From: Rossellomorea vietnamensis
GTDB taxonomy: Bacteria; Bacillota; Bacilli; Bacillales; Bacillaceae_B
DNA length: 64,000 nucleotides
Direction of reading: 5' to 3'
Assembly: GCF_008180615.1 (NCBI RefSeq)
Contig: NZ_VTEH01000002.1
Location: 354,286 to 418,285, forward strand
The position numbers and the translations under genes are program-made. Under the pieces are notes generated by a model. That model had not been told where the DNA came from. It was given only the letters and a program-made list of their open reading frames with translations, and did no database searches. This document shows, piece by piece, positions 44,791 through 54,449 of the stretch. Every line of letters begins with the position of its first letter. The stretch's first letter is position 1.

Positions 44791-46071
44791 ATGAAAAAAT
44801 ATGATGTAATCGTAATCGGAGGAGGGCCATCAGGTTTGATGGCATCCATCGCCGCAGGAGAAAACGGCGGAAAAGTCCTCCTGATTGATAAAGGAAACAA
44901 GCTCGGCAGAAAGCTTGCCATCTCAGGCGGTGGCCGTTGCAATGTGACGAACAGGCTCCCAATTGAGGAAATCATCAAGCATATCCCTGGAAACGGCCGC
45001 TTCCTCTACAGCGCCTTTTCCGAGTTCAATAATGAAGATATCATTGCCTTTTTTGAAAAACTGGGCATTGAACTGAAGGAAGAAGACCACGGCAGAATGT
45101 TCCCTGTTTCCAACAAGGCCCAATCGGTTGTAGATGCTCTTTTAAACAGAATGAATGAGCTCGGCGTCGAAAAACGAACGAACTCGCCTGTTAAAAAAGT
45201 GAATTATGTGGACGGCCGGGCTGCAGGTATTACATTGCAATCCGGTGAAAGCTTCGCTGCCGGCTCCGTCATCATCGCAGTAGGCGGAAAATCCGTTCCC
45301 CATACAGGTTCTACAGGTGACGGCTATGCCTGGGCAGAAGATGCCGGACATACAATCACGGATTTATTTCCGACAGAAGTGCCGCTCACATCTGATGAGC
45401 CCTTCATCAAGGAACGCGAACTTCAAGGATTATCTCTTCGTGATGTGGCACTCAGCGTACTGAACCCGAAAGGAAAAGCGCTGGTCACCCATAAAATGGA
45501 CATGATCTTCACCCATATCGGCATTTCCGGCCCAGCCGTCCTTCGCTGCAGCCAATATGTCGTCAAAGCAATGAAAAAATGGAACCTGACCCACGTGACC
45601 ATGCATATCGACAGCTTCCCTGATAAGAATGAAGAAGTATTATTTCAGGAACTGAACTCTCTTATCAAAAAAGAAGAAGAGAAAAAAGCGGTGAAAAACA
45701 TCCTTAAAGGCCTGATGCCCGAACGTTACCTCTTATTCCTGCTCGAGCGTGCCGAAATCGATCCCGGCCAGCAGGGCATCACTCTATCAGGTGAGAAAAT
45801 CCGCGAATTGGCCCGCCTGGCAAAAGGGTTCACCTTCACAGTCAATGGAACCCTATCCATCGACAAAGCCTTCGTAACAGGAGGCGGCGTGTCCGTTAAA
45901 GAAATTCAGCCAAAGACAATGGCCTCGAAAAAAATGGACGGCCTGTTCTTCTGCGGCGAAGTCCTCGACATCCACGGTTACACAGGAGGGTACAACATCA
46001 CCTCCGCTCTAGTAACCGGAAGGCTTGCCGGCGTGAATGCAGCTTTAAGTGCGTTGGAAGTTTCGAAATAA
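44791..46071 (+). CDS. ytfP: HI0933/BaiN-like flavoprotein YtfP
   Basis: A 426-residue FAD protein. FAD-binding motifs are [20 protein letters not shown] and [16 protein letters not shown]; the C-terminus carries [20 protein letters not shown]. The family is named from HI0933; members reduce ketones or enones, but the role of YtfP is not established. Confidence 0.9.
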   Translation: MKKYDVIVIGGGPSGLMASIAAGENGGKVLLIDKGNKLGRKLAISGGGRCNVTNRLPIEEIIKHIPGNGRFLYSAFSEFNNEDIIAFFEKLGIELKEEDHGRMFPVSNKAQSVVDALLNRMNELGVEKRTNSPVKKVNYVDGRAAGITLQSGESFAAGSVIIAVGGKSVPHTGSTGDGYAWAEDAGHTITDLFPTEVPLTSDEPFIKERELQGLSLRDVALSVLNPKGKALVTHKMDMIFTHIGISGPAVLRCSQYVVKAMKKWNLTHVTMHIDSFPDKNEEVLFQELNSLIKKEEEKKAVKNILKGLMPERYLLFLLERAEIDPGQQGITLSGEKIRELARLAKGFTFTVNGTLSIDKAFVTGGGVSVKEIQPKTMASKKMDGLFFCGEVLDIHGYTGGYNITSALVTGRLAGVNAALSALEVSK

Positions 46072-46084
46072 TTGCGGTGAAAGT

Positions 46085-46135
46085 GCCGGCTCCCTCTCCT
46101 TCCCTTTCGGTTGGAGAGGGAGCCGGCGTTTTTTT
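46085..46135 (+). terminator. Strong terminator of ytfP
   Basis: GCCGGCTCCCTCTCC (46085-46099) pairs fully with GGAGAGGGAGCCGGC (46113-46127), then GTTTTTTT. Confidence 0.92.
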
Positions 46136-46141
46136 GTTAAA

Positions 46142-46200
46142 CTTTATCCCTTTAAAGCACGACCAGGGACAGTCCCTCTTCGCGCTTTAAAGGGATAAAG
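46142..46200. repeat. Long palindrome with GGGACAGTCCC core, copy 1
   Basis: CTTTATCCCTTTAAAGC (46142-46158) is matched perfectly by its complement at 46184-46200. Inside lies GGGAC-A-GTCCC (46166-46176). The same core is in the palindrome at 50807-50851. It follows the ytfP terminator and is itself followed by about 21-bp repeats. Confidence 0.85.
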
Positions 46201-46215
46201 TGGAATTTAGGCAGG

Positions 46216-46335
46216 CCGCTCATATTTTGGGTTTTTCGCTCGTATTTATGTATAAAGCGATCGTATATTTGTATACTCCGCTCATAAATGTGAATAACCC
46301 GCTCGTATTCTTGCATATCCCGCTCGCATAGCCAC
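46216..46335. repeat. Degenerate 21-bp tandem repeats
   Basis: About six units of CGCTCGTATTTNTGNATANCC, each 20-21 bases. Read on the minus strand one frame stays open and gives seven-residue repeats such as YERVIHI, YERSIQI and YDRFIHK. No ribosome site or family supports translation, so I call it a repeat rather than a gene. Confidence 0.75.
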
Positions 46336-46413
46336 CTCACCCATACAACGAGCGCTAACTTCGTCACTTTCAGGTGACCTAAACCGAATTTCCACCGTTA
46401 GTCACCCTATAAA

Positions 46414-46599
46414 TCACTTTTTATACACAATCATCGCGGAAAAACAGTAGATTTGCTCATCATCCACTTCTTCCGGCATCGCCGCCACATGATATTTGAT
46501 ATCGACAATGCTGTCTTCATCCACCGACTTCAAAAACTTATTCATATCCTGCTCCAAATCCTTTTCATGCTCATAATCGAATACTTTTACCTGGATCAT
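46414..46599 (-). CDS. cse60: Sporulation protein Cse60
   Basis: A 61-residue protein, MIQVKVFDYEHEKDLEQDMN onward, ending CFSAMIVYKK, agreeing with the short Cse60 family of Bacillus, made under sigma-E in the mother cell. The function is unknown. The ATG chosen is eight bases after GGGAG; another ATG lies two codons upstream. Confidence 0.8.
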   Translation of the reverse strand: MIQVKVFDYEHEKDLEQDMNKFLKSVDEDSIVDIKYHVAAMPEEVDDEQIYCFSAMIVYKK

Positions 46600-46740
46600 G
46601 ATCATTTCTCCCTTTTCTTATATTCTATTAGCATTCTAGACATTTTTTCTAATTTTCAGTCATGTGACTATCCAGTTTAAGTACATCATAAAGCTGAAAG
46701 GCATGTATCTAAGAGACTTGCGTTTGCTTAAAATCGAGAA

Positions 46741-47640
46741 CTCATGTATCCACATCGACTAGCTGGGTACATATGTTGCACCTAAACCAGGTACTCATGT
46801 ATCCACATGGGCTCGCTGGGTACACGAGTTGTACCTTAACCAGGAACTCATGTATCCACATGGGCTCGCTGGGTACACGAGTTGCATCAAAACTAGGAAC
46901 TCATGTATCCACATAGGTTCGCTGGGTACATGAGTTGCACCCAAACCAGGTACTCATGTATCCACTTGGGCTCGCTGGGTACATGAGTCGCATCTATACC
47001 AGTAACCCATGTATCCACATAGCCACTATGGGACACGAGTTGAACCTAAACCACAAACTCATGTATCCACATAGCCACTATGGGTACACGAGTTGCACAA
47101 AACCAGCAACCCATGTATCCACACCGACTCGCTGGGTACACGAGTTGCACCCAAACCAGGTACTCATGTATCCACATGGGCTCGCTGGGTACATGAGTCG
47201 CATCAAAACCAGCAACCCATGTATCCACATGGGCTCGCTGGGTACACGAGTTGCTCCAAAACCAAGTACTTATGTATCCACATAGGTTCGCTGGGGACAT
47301 GAGTTGCACCCAAACCAGATACTCATGTATCCACATAGGTTCGCTGGGGACATGAGTTGCATCAAAACCAGTAACTCATGTATCCACCTTAGCTCGCCGG
47401 GTACACGAGTTGCACCTAAACCCGTAACTCATGTATCCACATCGACTCGCTGGGGACATTTGTTGCACTCAAATCAGTAACTCATGTATCTACACCGGCT
47501 CGCTAGGTAAATGAGTTGCCCCAAAACTAGGTACTCATGTATCCACAGGCACACGCTGGGTACACGAGTTGACCCAAAACCGAATCTCATGTATTCAAAC
47601 CGACTCACCAAGCACACGATTCACACCCAAACCAGTAACT
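46741..47640. repeat. Tandem array, about 17 copies of a 53-bp hairpin unit
   Basis: Units starting CTCATGTATCCACAT recur at 46741, 46794, 46847, 46900 and so on with a 53-base period to about 47640, decaying at the right end. In each unit AACTCATGTATCCA is followed after 9-11 bases by TGGGTACACGAGTT, a near-complement, so every unit can fold. The period is not a multiple of three. The array fills the region between cse60 and the proS leader. The 46600-46740 stretch before it has no gene. Confidence 0.9.
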
Positions 47641-47715
47641 CCTGCACCCCAAAAAACAATTCTAAAAATAAATTGACTTTTTCATCCAAGGAAAATATAA
47701 TACTTAAAAATAATA

Positions 47716-47937
47716 AAACATTGAGAAGGATCAGTAGGATGATCCGGTCATTGAAAGAGAGGGAACTCCCGGCTGCAAGGTTCCCATTGGCCTCCATCCG
47801 AACCTGCCTTTGAGTTCTGTAGCGCATACAGCGGTTCAAACCGTTATCATGATATGAGAGTAAAGCTTTGCTTTGAATCAGGGTGGTACCGCCAGTTTTT
47901 CTGGTCCCTGACATCGCAGGGCTTTTTTTGTTTTTAT
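47716..47937 (+). ncRNA. T-box leader of proS, specifier CCT (Pro)
   Basis: The T-box sequence AGGGTGGTACCGC is at 47880-47892, followed by a CCCTG/CAGGG terminator and TTTTTTT (47905-47937). In the specifier region GAA-CCT-GCCTTTGAGTT aligns with GAA-CTC-GCCTTTGAGTT of the leuS leader in this window, which identifies CCT (47803-47805), a proline codon, as specifier. Uncharged tRNA-Pro should allow read-through into proS. Confidence 0.9.
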
Positions 47938-47958
47938 AAAAATTTGGAGGTGCAAGGA

Positions 47959-49389
47959 ATGGGAAAAGAGTTTGTAAAGAACATCACTGGCATGGATGAA
48001 GATTTTGCCCAGTGGTATACCGATGTAGTCACAAAAGCTGAATTGATCGATTATTCCAGTGTCCGGGGGTCAATGATCATCCGCCCCTACGGCTATGCTC
48101 TTTGGGAAAATATCAAAGATGCACTCGATAAAAGAATAAAAGAAACCGGGCACGAGAATGTTTACATGCCTCTTTTCATACCGGAAAGCCTTCTGCAGCG
48201 AGAGAAAGATCACATTGAAGGATTTGCTCCAGAAGTCGCCTGGGTCACGCACGGCGGTGAAGAAGAACTTCAGGAACGTCTCTGTGTCCGCCCGACATCA
48301 GAAGTCCTGTTCGGCGAGCACTATAAAAACATCATCCATTCATACCGTGACCTTCCAAAGCTATATAATCAATGGGCAAACGTTGTAAGGTGGGAAAAAA
48401 CAACGAGACCTTTCCTCCGCACGCTTGAATTTCTATGGCAAGAGGGGCATACATGCCACGAGACAGATGAAGACGCTCATGAAGAAACGGTCAAAATGCT
48501 CGAAGTTTATGCAGAGCTGTGTGAGAACATCCTCGCCATCCCTGTCATCAAAGGACAAAAAACAGAAAAAGAAAAGTTCGCTGGAGCTAAATACACTTAT
48601 ACCATCGAAAGTCTGATGCACGATGGAAAAGCATTGCAGTCCGGGACCTCCCACCACCTAGGTGACGGGTTTGCCAAAGCATTCGGCATCCAGTTCTCTG
48701 ACCGGGAAGGCAATCTTCAATATGTACAGCAAACGTCATGGGGCTTTACTACCCGCATTATCGGAGCGATGATCATGGTTCACGGTGATGACCGCGGCCT
48801 TGTCATTCCGCCAAAAGCAGCTCCAACCCAGCTGATGATCGTGCCTATTGCCCAGCACAAAGAAGGTGTATTGGATTTTGCTTACAACCTGAAAGACAGA
48901 TTAACTGGAGCGGTTCGGGTAGGCATCGATGCCAGCGACAAAAAGCCAGGCTGGAAATTCAATGAATATGAAATGAAAGGGATTCCTCTTCGTTTGGAAG
49001 TCGGCCCTCGGGATATTGAAAATAATCAGGTCGTCATTGCCCGCCGAGATACTGGGGAAAAAGTGACGGTCAGCCTTGATGAGCTGGAAAGCAAAATCGC
49101 CGATCTGCTCGAAGACGTACAGAACAACCTTTTTGAAAAAGCTCTTAAACACCGAGAGGAAAAAACAAGCATTGCCTTAAACTTTGAAGAATTCGCGGAA
49201 AAATTGGATTCCAACAAAGGATTCATTAAAGCCATGTGGTGTGTTGACCAGGCATGTGAGGACAAAATCAAAGAAGAAACCGGTGCAACTTCACGCTGCA
49301 TACCGTTTGAAGAAGAGAAAGTTTCAGATGATTGTGTATGTTGCGGCAAGGAAGCGAACCAGCTTGTTTATTGGGCTAGAGCTTATTAA
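47959..49389 (+). CDS. proS: Prolyl-tRNA synthetase, archaeal/eukaryal-type (ProS3)
   Basis: A 476-residue class II synthetase. It lacks the insertion of the bacterial type and has the C-terminal zinc-binding-like extension ([25 protein letters not shown]), so it belongs to the ProS type 3 group. Motif 2 [20 protein letters not shown] and motif 3 region [17 protein letters not shown] are intact. Start MGKEFVKN follows GGAGG; the longer frame overlaps the T-box terminator. Many Bacillus have this enzyme as a second, T-box-controlled copy. Confidence 0.93.
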   Translation: MGKEFVKNITGMDEDFAQWYTDVVTKAELIDYSSVRGSMIIRPYGYALWENIKDALDKRIKETGHENVYMPLFIPESLLQREKDHIEGFAPEVAWVTHGGEEELQERLCVRPTSEVLFGEHYKNIIHSYRDLPKLYNQWANVVRWEKTTRPFLRTLEFLWQEGHTCHETDEDAHEETVKMLEVYAELCENILAIPVIKGQKTEKEKFAGAKYTYTIESLMHDGKALQSGTSHHLGDGFAKAFGIQFSDREGNLQYVQQTSWGFTTRIIGAMIMVHGDDRGLVIPPKAAPTQLMIVPIAQHKEGVLDFAYNLKDRLTGAVRVGIDASDKKPGWKFNEYEMKGIPLRLEVGPRDIENNQVVIARRDTGEKVTVSLDELESKIADLLEDVQNNLFEKALKHREEKTSIALNFEEFAEKLDSNKGFIKAMWCVDQACEDKIKEETGATSRCIPFEEEKVSDDCVCCGKEANQLVYWARAY

Positions 49390-49395
49390 ATAGAA

Positions 49396-49433
49396 AAAGG
49401 ATGCCAGTCTCTATTAACTGGCATCCTTTTTTA
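49396..49433. terminator. Bidirectional terminator between proS and the anti-sigma gene
   Basis: AAAGGATGCCAGT and ACTGGCATCCTTT form a 13-bp stem with an A-run before and a T-run behind, serving convergent genes. Confidence 0.9.
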
Positions 49434-49434
49434 C

Positions 49435-50196
49435 TCATTCAATCATCTGGTCAGCAAGGTCTATCAGCACATTACCCGTATTATATTTTTCTGAATTTGA
49501 AATGTAGATGCTGATATTAATACCTTCTTTATTCTCAAATTTCATTGTTCCCCCATCTTCTCCTATATATAATTCGCCTGATACTCCTTTTTTGAGTTCT
49601 ACTTGCTCAAGAGACTGATTTCCCTGTCCTATAAACTCCTTATCAAAATCAAAGGCTTCAACAAAAATGACCTCAACGCCATTGGTTGCCCTAAAATCCA
49701 CTGAAATATCTTTCCCATCTGAATTTGATTCAAAATGCCAGTCATTGATTCCCTCCAAAATAAACTCTGCTTCAAAAGGAAGGTTTTCCGGCAGTGTCAA
49801 TTGGAATGGCAACGCATTTAGAGCATCCTCAACTGAATCTGCATTATAAAGTTTGGGCTGCCTGCTTTCTATTTCTTCCCTCTGCTCATCAGACAACCCA
49901 TCAGGTCCAGTGCTTTCACTTACACTTTCTTTCAAAAGAGAAGTATCCAATCTCTCAGGCTGTCTGTCTGCCGAAAATGGCAGGATTCCAGTCTGGCTGC
50001 CTATTATGCCAAGTACCAGTAGAATCGCCGCACCTGCGAGACCCCAGCCTAATAACTCAGGAAACCATCTTCTCTTTGGCCGGAGAGTTTGATTATTCCC
50101 TATCTTGGTGAGCAGTTCATTTTCCTCTTCTTTAGAAAAAACCCGTCCTTCTCCGATATGATTGTGAATTGCATCATGAATTCGCTTATTATTCAT
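49435..50196 (-). CDS. Anti-sigma factor-like membrane protein
   Basis: A 253-residue protein: a cytoplasmic N-terminus (about 50 residues), one helix (GWGLAGAAILLVLGIIGSQ) and an acidic outer domain. Its start ATG overlaps the stop of the ECF sigma gene, the usual layout of a membrane anti-sigma factor. No zinc-binding HxxxCxxC is visible, so it is not of the ZAS class. The signal and regulon are unknown. Confidence 0.75.
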   Translation of the reverse strand: MNNKRIHDAIHNHIGEGRVFSKEEENELLTKIGNNQTLRPKRRWFPELLGWGLAGAAILLVLGIIGSQTGILPFSADRQPERLDTSLLKESVSESTGPDGLSDEQREEIESRQPKLYNADSVEDALNALPFQLTLPENLPFEAEFILEGINDWHFESNSDGKDISVDFRATNGVEVIFVEAFDFDKEFIGQGNQSLEQVELKKGVSGELYIGEDGGTMKFENKEGINISIYISNSEKYNTGNVLIDLADQMIE

Positions 50197-50719
50197 AGAG
50201 ATCGCCTCCAAGCTTTTGGTTCAAAAGGTCACGGGCCCGGGATAATCTGGTTCTAATCGTAGAAGAATTCATTTCAAGTATTTCTGATATTTCTTCAATT
50301 TTTAACTCTTGATAATAGAAAAATATGATGACTTCCCTATATTTCACCGGAAGAGCAAATACTGCTTCACTCAACTCTGTTTTCTGCTGCTGTTTCAGCA
50401 AGTAGTGTTCGGGGCTCTCTATTTTTGAATTTGAGGAGAAAGTATTCGTAAACAATAGCTTCTTATAATGCCAGCTTCGCAGATAATCCTTCGCTTTATT
50501 GGCCGCAATAGATAGAATCCATGCTTTTGCTGAGGTTTCCTTTTCCAAGGTATCCATCTTTTGAAAAACAGTGATGAATACTTCCTGTACTAAATCCTCT
50601 GCTGCACTCCAGCTTTTCACGTATGAGTAAATCAGCCTCTTAACATCCTCCCCGTATGCGGTGACGAGGTCCCTGATTGATCGCTCTTTTCCTGCACACT
50701 GTTCAGCATTCTTTGTCAT
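50189..50719 (-). CDS. ECF RNA polymerase sigma factor
   Basis: A 176-residue sigma-70 group IV protein. Region 2 is seen in VEDLVQEVFITVFQKMD-like text (AAEDLVQEVFITVFQKMDTL) and region 4 in YREVIIFFYYQELKIEEISE with the helix-turn-helix NSSTIRTRLSRARDLL. The start MTKNAEQ is six bases after GGTGG. It is cotranscribed with the overlapping anti-sigma gene. Confidence 0.9.
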   Translation of the reverse strand: MTKNAEQCAGKERSIRDLVTAYGEDVKRLIYSYVKSWSAAEDLVQEVFITVFQKMDTLEKETSAKAWILSIAANKAKDYLRSWHYKKLLFTNTFSSNSKIESPEHYLLKQQQKTELSEAVFALPVKYREVIIFFYYQELKIEEISEILEMNSSTIRTRLSRARDLLNQKLGGDLYE

Positions 50720-50806
50720 ATCACACCACCAAAATCGTATTTTCACTCAACAGACGATTGCCGTTTATAAAAAGTCCCATAATTTATTGAAGAATTTCAC
50801 TTCAAC

Positions 50807-50851
50807 CCTTTAACGCACTAAGAGGGACAGTCCCTCTTAGTGCGTTAAAGG
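50807..50851. repeat. Perfect 45-bp palindrome with GGGACAGTCCC core, copy 2
   Basis: Arms of 22 bases (50807-50828 and 50830-50851) are exact reverse complements with a single A between. The left arm reads CCTTTAACGCACTAAGAGGG then AC. It shares the GGGACAGTCCC core with 46142-46200. It lies upstream of the ECF sigma gene and is followed by about 21-bp repeats. Confidence 0.92.
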
Positions 50852-50879
50852 ACTAAAATCTGCTGATTATGGAAAGTTT

Positions 50880-50992
50880 ATCGGCGTACCGCTTTAACTT
50901 ATCAGCGCTTTTAAATTTTTATCGGCGTAATCTTGGATTTATCGGCGCTTTCAGGACTTTTATCGGCGTAAATCCAGATTTATCGACCAAAC
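50880..50992. repeat. Degenerate 20-21-bp tandem repeats
   Basis: TTATCGGCG or a close variant (TTATCAGCG) recurs about every 20-21 bases, six times, with alternating tails GTA and CTTT. No open frame of interest. Same position relative to a GGGACAGTCCC palindrome as the repeats at 46216. Confidence 0.75.
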
Positions 50993-51070
50993 GACAAATT
51001 TCGACACGCACATCACGCACCCTATGATCCTTACTGCAAGCCCCTGCTTACAACCAAACCAGCGTCCATT

Positions 51071-51097
51071 AAAAAAAGCACGCCCGAGAGCGTGCTT
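51071..51097 (-). terminator. Terminator of the rhodanese gene
   Basis: AAGCACGC and GCGTGCTT form the stem, with a run of T on the minus strand, ten bases after the gene's stop. Confidence 0.88.
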
Positions 51098-51106
51098 CCA
51101 ACTAAC

Positions 51107-51427
51107 TTAAATGCATTTGTCCTTTGGCTGTGTTTCGCCTTCCCACTCTAGCATGCCGCCTTCCATGTTGACGACCTTGAAGCCGCGGTCATGCATGAAC
51201 TGGCTGACTTTGCCGCTGCGGTTTCCGGAACGGCAGATGAGGATGTACTCTTTGTCTTTATCGAACTGATCAAGAGATTCTGGAATGTCTCCCATTTTGA
51301 TGTGTTTTGCTTTTGGGATCATGCCTTCTTCTACTTCTTCGTCTTCACGGACGTCGACAAGATCAAGGTTTGCTCCCTCATCCAGCATTTTCTTCAATTC
51401 ATCTGTTGTGATTGTTTTATAGCTCAT
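51107..51427 (-). CDS. ytwF: Rhodanese-like sulfurtransferase YtwF
   Basis: A 106-residue single rhodanese domain: LDLVDVREDEEVEEGMIPKA, then the active loop LICRSGNRSGKVSQFM with the catalytic Cys. It carries sulfane sulfur in the cytoplasm; the partner is unknown. B. subtilis has ytwF in the same neighbourhood of leuS. Confidence 0.9.
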   Translation of the reverse strand: MSYKTITTDELKKMLDEGANLDLVDVREDEEVEEGMIPKAKHIKMGDIPESLDQFDKDKEYILICRSGNRSGKVSQFMHDRGFKVVNMEGGMLEWEGETQPKDKCI

Positions 51428-51485
51428 TATGTACCCACCTTTCTTCTTTATTTTTTCATTATATCAGAGCTCTATGCACGGGAAA

Positions 51486-51516
51486 AATAAGAAGGCCGGC
51501 ACCAAAGGCGCCGGCC
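51486..51516 (-). terminator. Terminator of leuS
   Basis: GGCCGGC and GCCGGCC form the stem nine bases after the leuS stop; T-rich sequence follows on the minus strand. Confidence 0.8.
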
Positions 51517-51524
51517 AGAATAAA

Positions 51525-53939
51525 TTAGTTTGCTACGATGTTGACAAGTTTGCCTGGAACAGCAATCACCTTGCGTACAGTCTTGCCTTCGATAAACTCC
51601 TGAACCTTCCCATCTTGAAGGGCAATTTCCTGAAGTTCGTCTCTGCTGATGTCGCGTGGGACAGTCAGTTTGGCACGAACTTTTCCATTCACCTGGAACA
51701 CAATTTCGATTTCGCTGCTGACAAGCTTTGACTCATCGTATGAAGGCCACTCTGCATAAGCTAATGTTCCTTCATGACCAAGCTTGCTCCACAGTTCTTC
51801 AGCAAGATGCGGAGTGACAGGCGCTAGCATTTTCACGAAACCTTCAATGTACTCTTTTGGAAGTATGTCTGCTTTGTAAGCGTCGTTGATGAAGACCATC
51901 AACTGGGAAATTCCTGTGTTGAAGCGAAGTCCTTCGAAGTCTTCTGTCACTTTTTTCACCGTCTGGTGGTAGCTCTTTTCGAGATCTTTGTTGACTTCGT
52001 CTTTAACTTTATCGCTGATGTTTCCGTTTTCGTCGACTAGAAGTCTCCATACACGATCAAGGAAACGGCGGGAACCGTCCAATCCGTTTTCACTCCAGGC
52101 GATTGAAGCTTCCAGAGGACCCATGAACATTTCGTACATACGAAGTGTATCGGCACCATGAGAGGAAACAATCTCATCTGGATTCACGACGTTTCCTTTG
52201 GATTTACTCATCTTCTCGTTGTTTTCCCCGAGGATCATTCCTTGGTTGAAAAGCTTTTGGAATGGCTCTTTCGTTGGCACTACACCAATATCGTAAAGGA
52301 ATTTGTGCCAGAAACGCGCATACAGCAAGTGAAGCACAGCATGCTCTGCTCCGCCGATGTACATGTCGACCGGCAGCCAGTGGTTCAGGTTCTCTTCACT
52401 CGCAAGTGCCTCATTATTATGAGGATCAATGTAGCGAAGGTAATACCAGCAGCTTCCCGCCCATTGCGGCATGGTATTCGTTTCACGGCGTCCTTTTTTC
52501 CCTGTTTCAGGGTCTGTGACATTGACCCACTCGCTGATATTGGCAAGAGGAGATTCACCTGTTCCCGAAGGCTTGATTTCCGTCGTTTTAGGAAGTGTCA
52601 GCGGCAGATCTTCAACAGGGACCGTCGTTGTTGTGCCGTCCTCCCAATGAATGACTGGAATCGGCTCGCCCCAATAACGCTGGCGGCTGAACAGCCAGTC
52701 TCTCAAGCGGTAAGTCGTTTTCTTCTCACCGACACCTTCTTTTTCAAGCCACTCGATTGCTTTTGTGATTCCCTCTTCTTTTCCAAGACCATTAAGGAAA
52801 TCAGAGTTTACATGCTCACCGTCGCCTGTGTACGCTTCTTCGTCCACATTTCCGCCGGCTACGACTTCTTTGATAGGAAGCTCGAATTTTTTCGCAAATT
52901 CATAATCTCTTTCATCATGCGCTGGAACCGCCATGATCGCGCCTGTTCCATAACTCATCAATACATAGTCGGCAATCCAGATCGGCATTTTCTCGCCGTT
53001 GATCGGGTTGACTGCATATGCACCAGTGAAAACGCCTGATTTATCTTTTGCAAGGTCTGTACGCTCAAGGTCACTCTTCGTTTTCACTTTATCAATATAA
53101 GCAGCAACCGCTTCTTTTTGCTCGCTCGCTGTGATTTCGTCCACCAGTCCATGTTCAGGAGCCAGCACGGCATACGTTGCACCGAAAAGGGTGTCGGGGC
53201 GGGTTGTGAAGGCAGTGAACTTCTTATCAGTGCCATCAATGGCAAAGTTGACTTCCGCTCCTTCAGAACGGCCGATCCAGTTTCGCTGCATGTCTTTGAT
53301 GCTCTCCGGCCAGTCAACCTCTTCAAGGTCTTCAAGAAGACGGTCTGCATAAGCCGTGATTTTCAGCATCCACTGTCTCATCGGACGGCGTTCTACCGGA
53401 TGCCCTCCACGCTCACTCTTCCCATCAATGACTTCTTCGTTTGCAAGTACCGTTCCAAGTGCAGGGCACCAGTTAACAGCAACTTCATCGACATAAGCAA
53501 GATCTTTTTCATAAAGCTTTGTAAAAATCCACTGTGTCCATTTATAGTAATGAGGATCCGTTGTATTGACTTCGCGGTCCCAATCATAAGAAAATCCAAG
53601 AGCCTTGATCTGGCGGCGGAATGTGTTGATGTTCTTCTCAGTGAATTCTGCCGGGTCGTTACCAGTATCAAGCGCATACTGCTCTGCCGGCAGGCCGAAT
53701 GCATCCCAGCCCATTGGATGAAGGACATTGTATCCCTGCATTCTCTTCATGCGGGAAAGGATATCTGTCGCAGTGAATCCTTCCGGGTGCCCTACGTGGA
53801 GGCCGGCACCAGATGGATACGGAAACATATCCAGTGCATAGAACTTCGGTTTATCCTTTTCAGTTTCAGTTTTGAATGTTTTTTGTTCTTCCCAATAACG
53901 CTGCCACTTTTGTTCGATGTCTTTGTGGTTAAAGCTCAT
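51525..53939 (-). CDS. leuS: Leucyl-tRNA synthetase
   Basis: An 804-residue class I synthetase of bacterial type. HIGH motif is HVGHPEGFT (in [15 protein letters not shown]), KMSKS is [12 protein letters not shown], and the editing domain ([19 protein letters not shown]) is intact. The start [10 protein letters not shown] follows AAGGAGG; the longer open frame runs into the T-box leader. Confidence 0.97.
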   Translation of the reverse strand: MSFNHKDIEQKWQRYWEEQKTFKTETEKDKPKFYALDMFPYPSGAGLHVGHPEGFTATDILSRMKRMQGYNVLHPMGWDAFGLPAEQYALDTGNDPAEFTEKNINTFRRQIKALGFSYDWDREVNTTDPHYYKWTQWIFTKLYEKDLAYVDEVAVNWCPALGTVLANEEVIDGKSERGGHPVERRPMRQWMLKITAYADRLLEDLEEVDWPESIKDMQRNWIGRSEGAEVNFAIDGTDKKFTAFTTRPDTLFGATYAVLAPEHGLVDEITASEQKEAVAAYIDKVKTKSDLERTDLAKDKSGVFTGAYAVNPINGEKMPIWIADYVLMSYGTGAIMAVPAHDERDYEFAKKFELPIKEVVAGGNVDEEAYTGDGEHVNSDFLNGLGKEEGITKAIEWLEKEGVGEKKTTYRLRDWLFSRQRYWGEPIPVIHWEDGTTTTVPVEDLPLTLPKTTEIKPSGTGESPLANISEWVNVTDPETGKKGRRETNTMPQWAGSCWYYLRYIDPHNNEALASEENLNHWLPVDMYIGGAEHAVLHLLYARFWHKFLYDIGVVPTKEPFQKLFNQGMILGENNEKMSKSKGNVVNPDEIVSSHGADTLRMYEMFMGPLEASIAWSENGLDGSRRFLDRVWRLLVDENGNISDKVKDEVNKDLEKSYHQTVKKVTEDFEGLRFNTGISQLMVFINDAYKADILPKEYIEGFVKMLAPVTPHLAEELWSKLGHEGTLAYAEWPSYDESKLVSSEIEIVFQVNGKVRAKLTVPRDISRDELQEIALQDGKVQEFIEGKTVRKVIAVPGKLVNIVAN

Positions 53940-53993
53940 TGTGTGAACCTCCTTTTTGGTTTTGGTTCGGGTTTCTATATAAAAAAGCCCAAT

Positions 53994-54245
53994 AAAAAAC
54001 TCCCGCCCCAATTATTAATAAATAATAATTGGGACGAGAGGTCTTTGATAAACTCCCGCGGTACCACCCAGATTAGTGTACACGCACTCACTTGATTCCA
54101 TCCTTAACGCGGAAAACGGCAGGCATTACTTAGGTTCACACCCGCAACTCAAAGGCGAGTTCATGATGGTATCCGGTTGACTTTCACCTGCCGTCAACTC
54201 TCTAAAACGGTTCCTCATCACTACTATTCCTTATCAACGTTGAAT
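53994..54245 (-). ncRNA. T-box leader of leuS, specifier CTC (Leu)
   Basis: On the minus strand CTGGGTGGTACCGCGGG (54055-54071) is the T-box, followed by a terminator whose arms hold CCCAATTATTATTTATT and its complement, then TTTTTT. The specifier context GAA-CTC-GCCTTTGAGTT gives CTC at 54157-54159, a leucine codon. The region 54246-54443 carries no further element I can support beyond the rhodopsin promoter area. Confidence 0.93.
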
Positions 54246-54449
54246 TCTATACAACTATTGTATTCACTATTTTATGCAAAAGTATACGGAGTTGCAAGCC
54301 TAAATAGATAAATATTTTCTTTAATGATGAAATGGTGTTGGAATAGTTGAATTGGCTAAGGGTTGATATTGCTAATGCTTGAGTATGGAATAGCCATCAT
54401 CTCCCTATACTAATACATATGCTTCAATTACGTTCTTGGAGGAATGAGT

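Noticed and set aside
46935..47336. Open frames of 96-116 codons with repeating motifs in the 53-bp array
   Set aside because: The period is not a multiple of three, so repeats rotate through frames; frames are open on both strands, lack ribosome sites and simply reflect the repeat.
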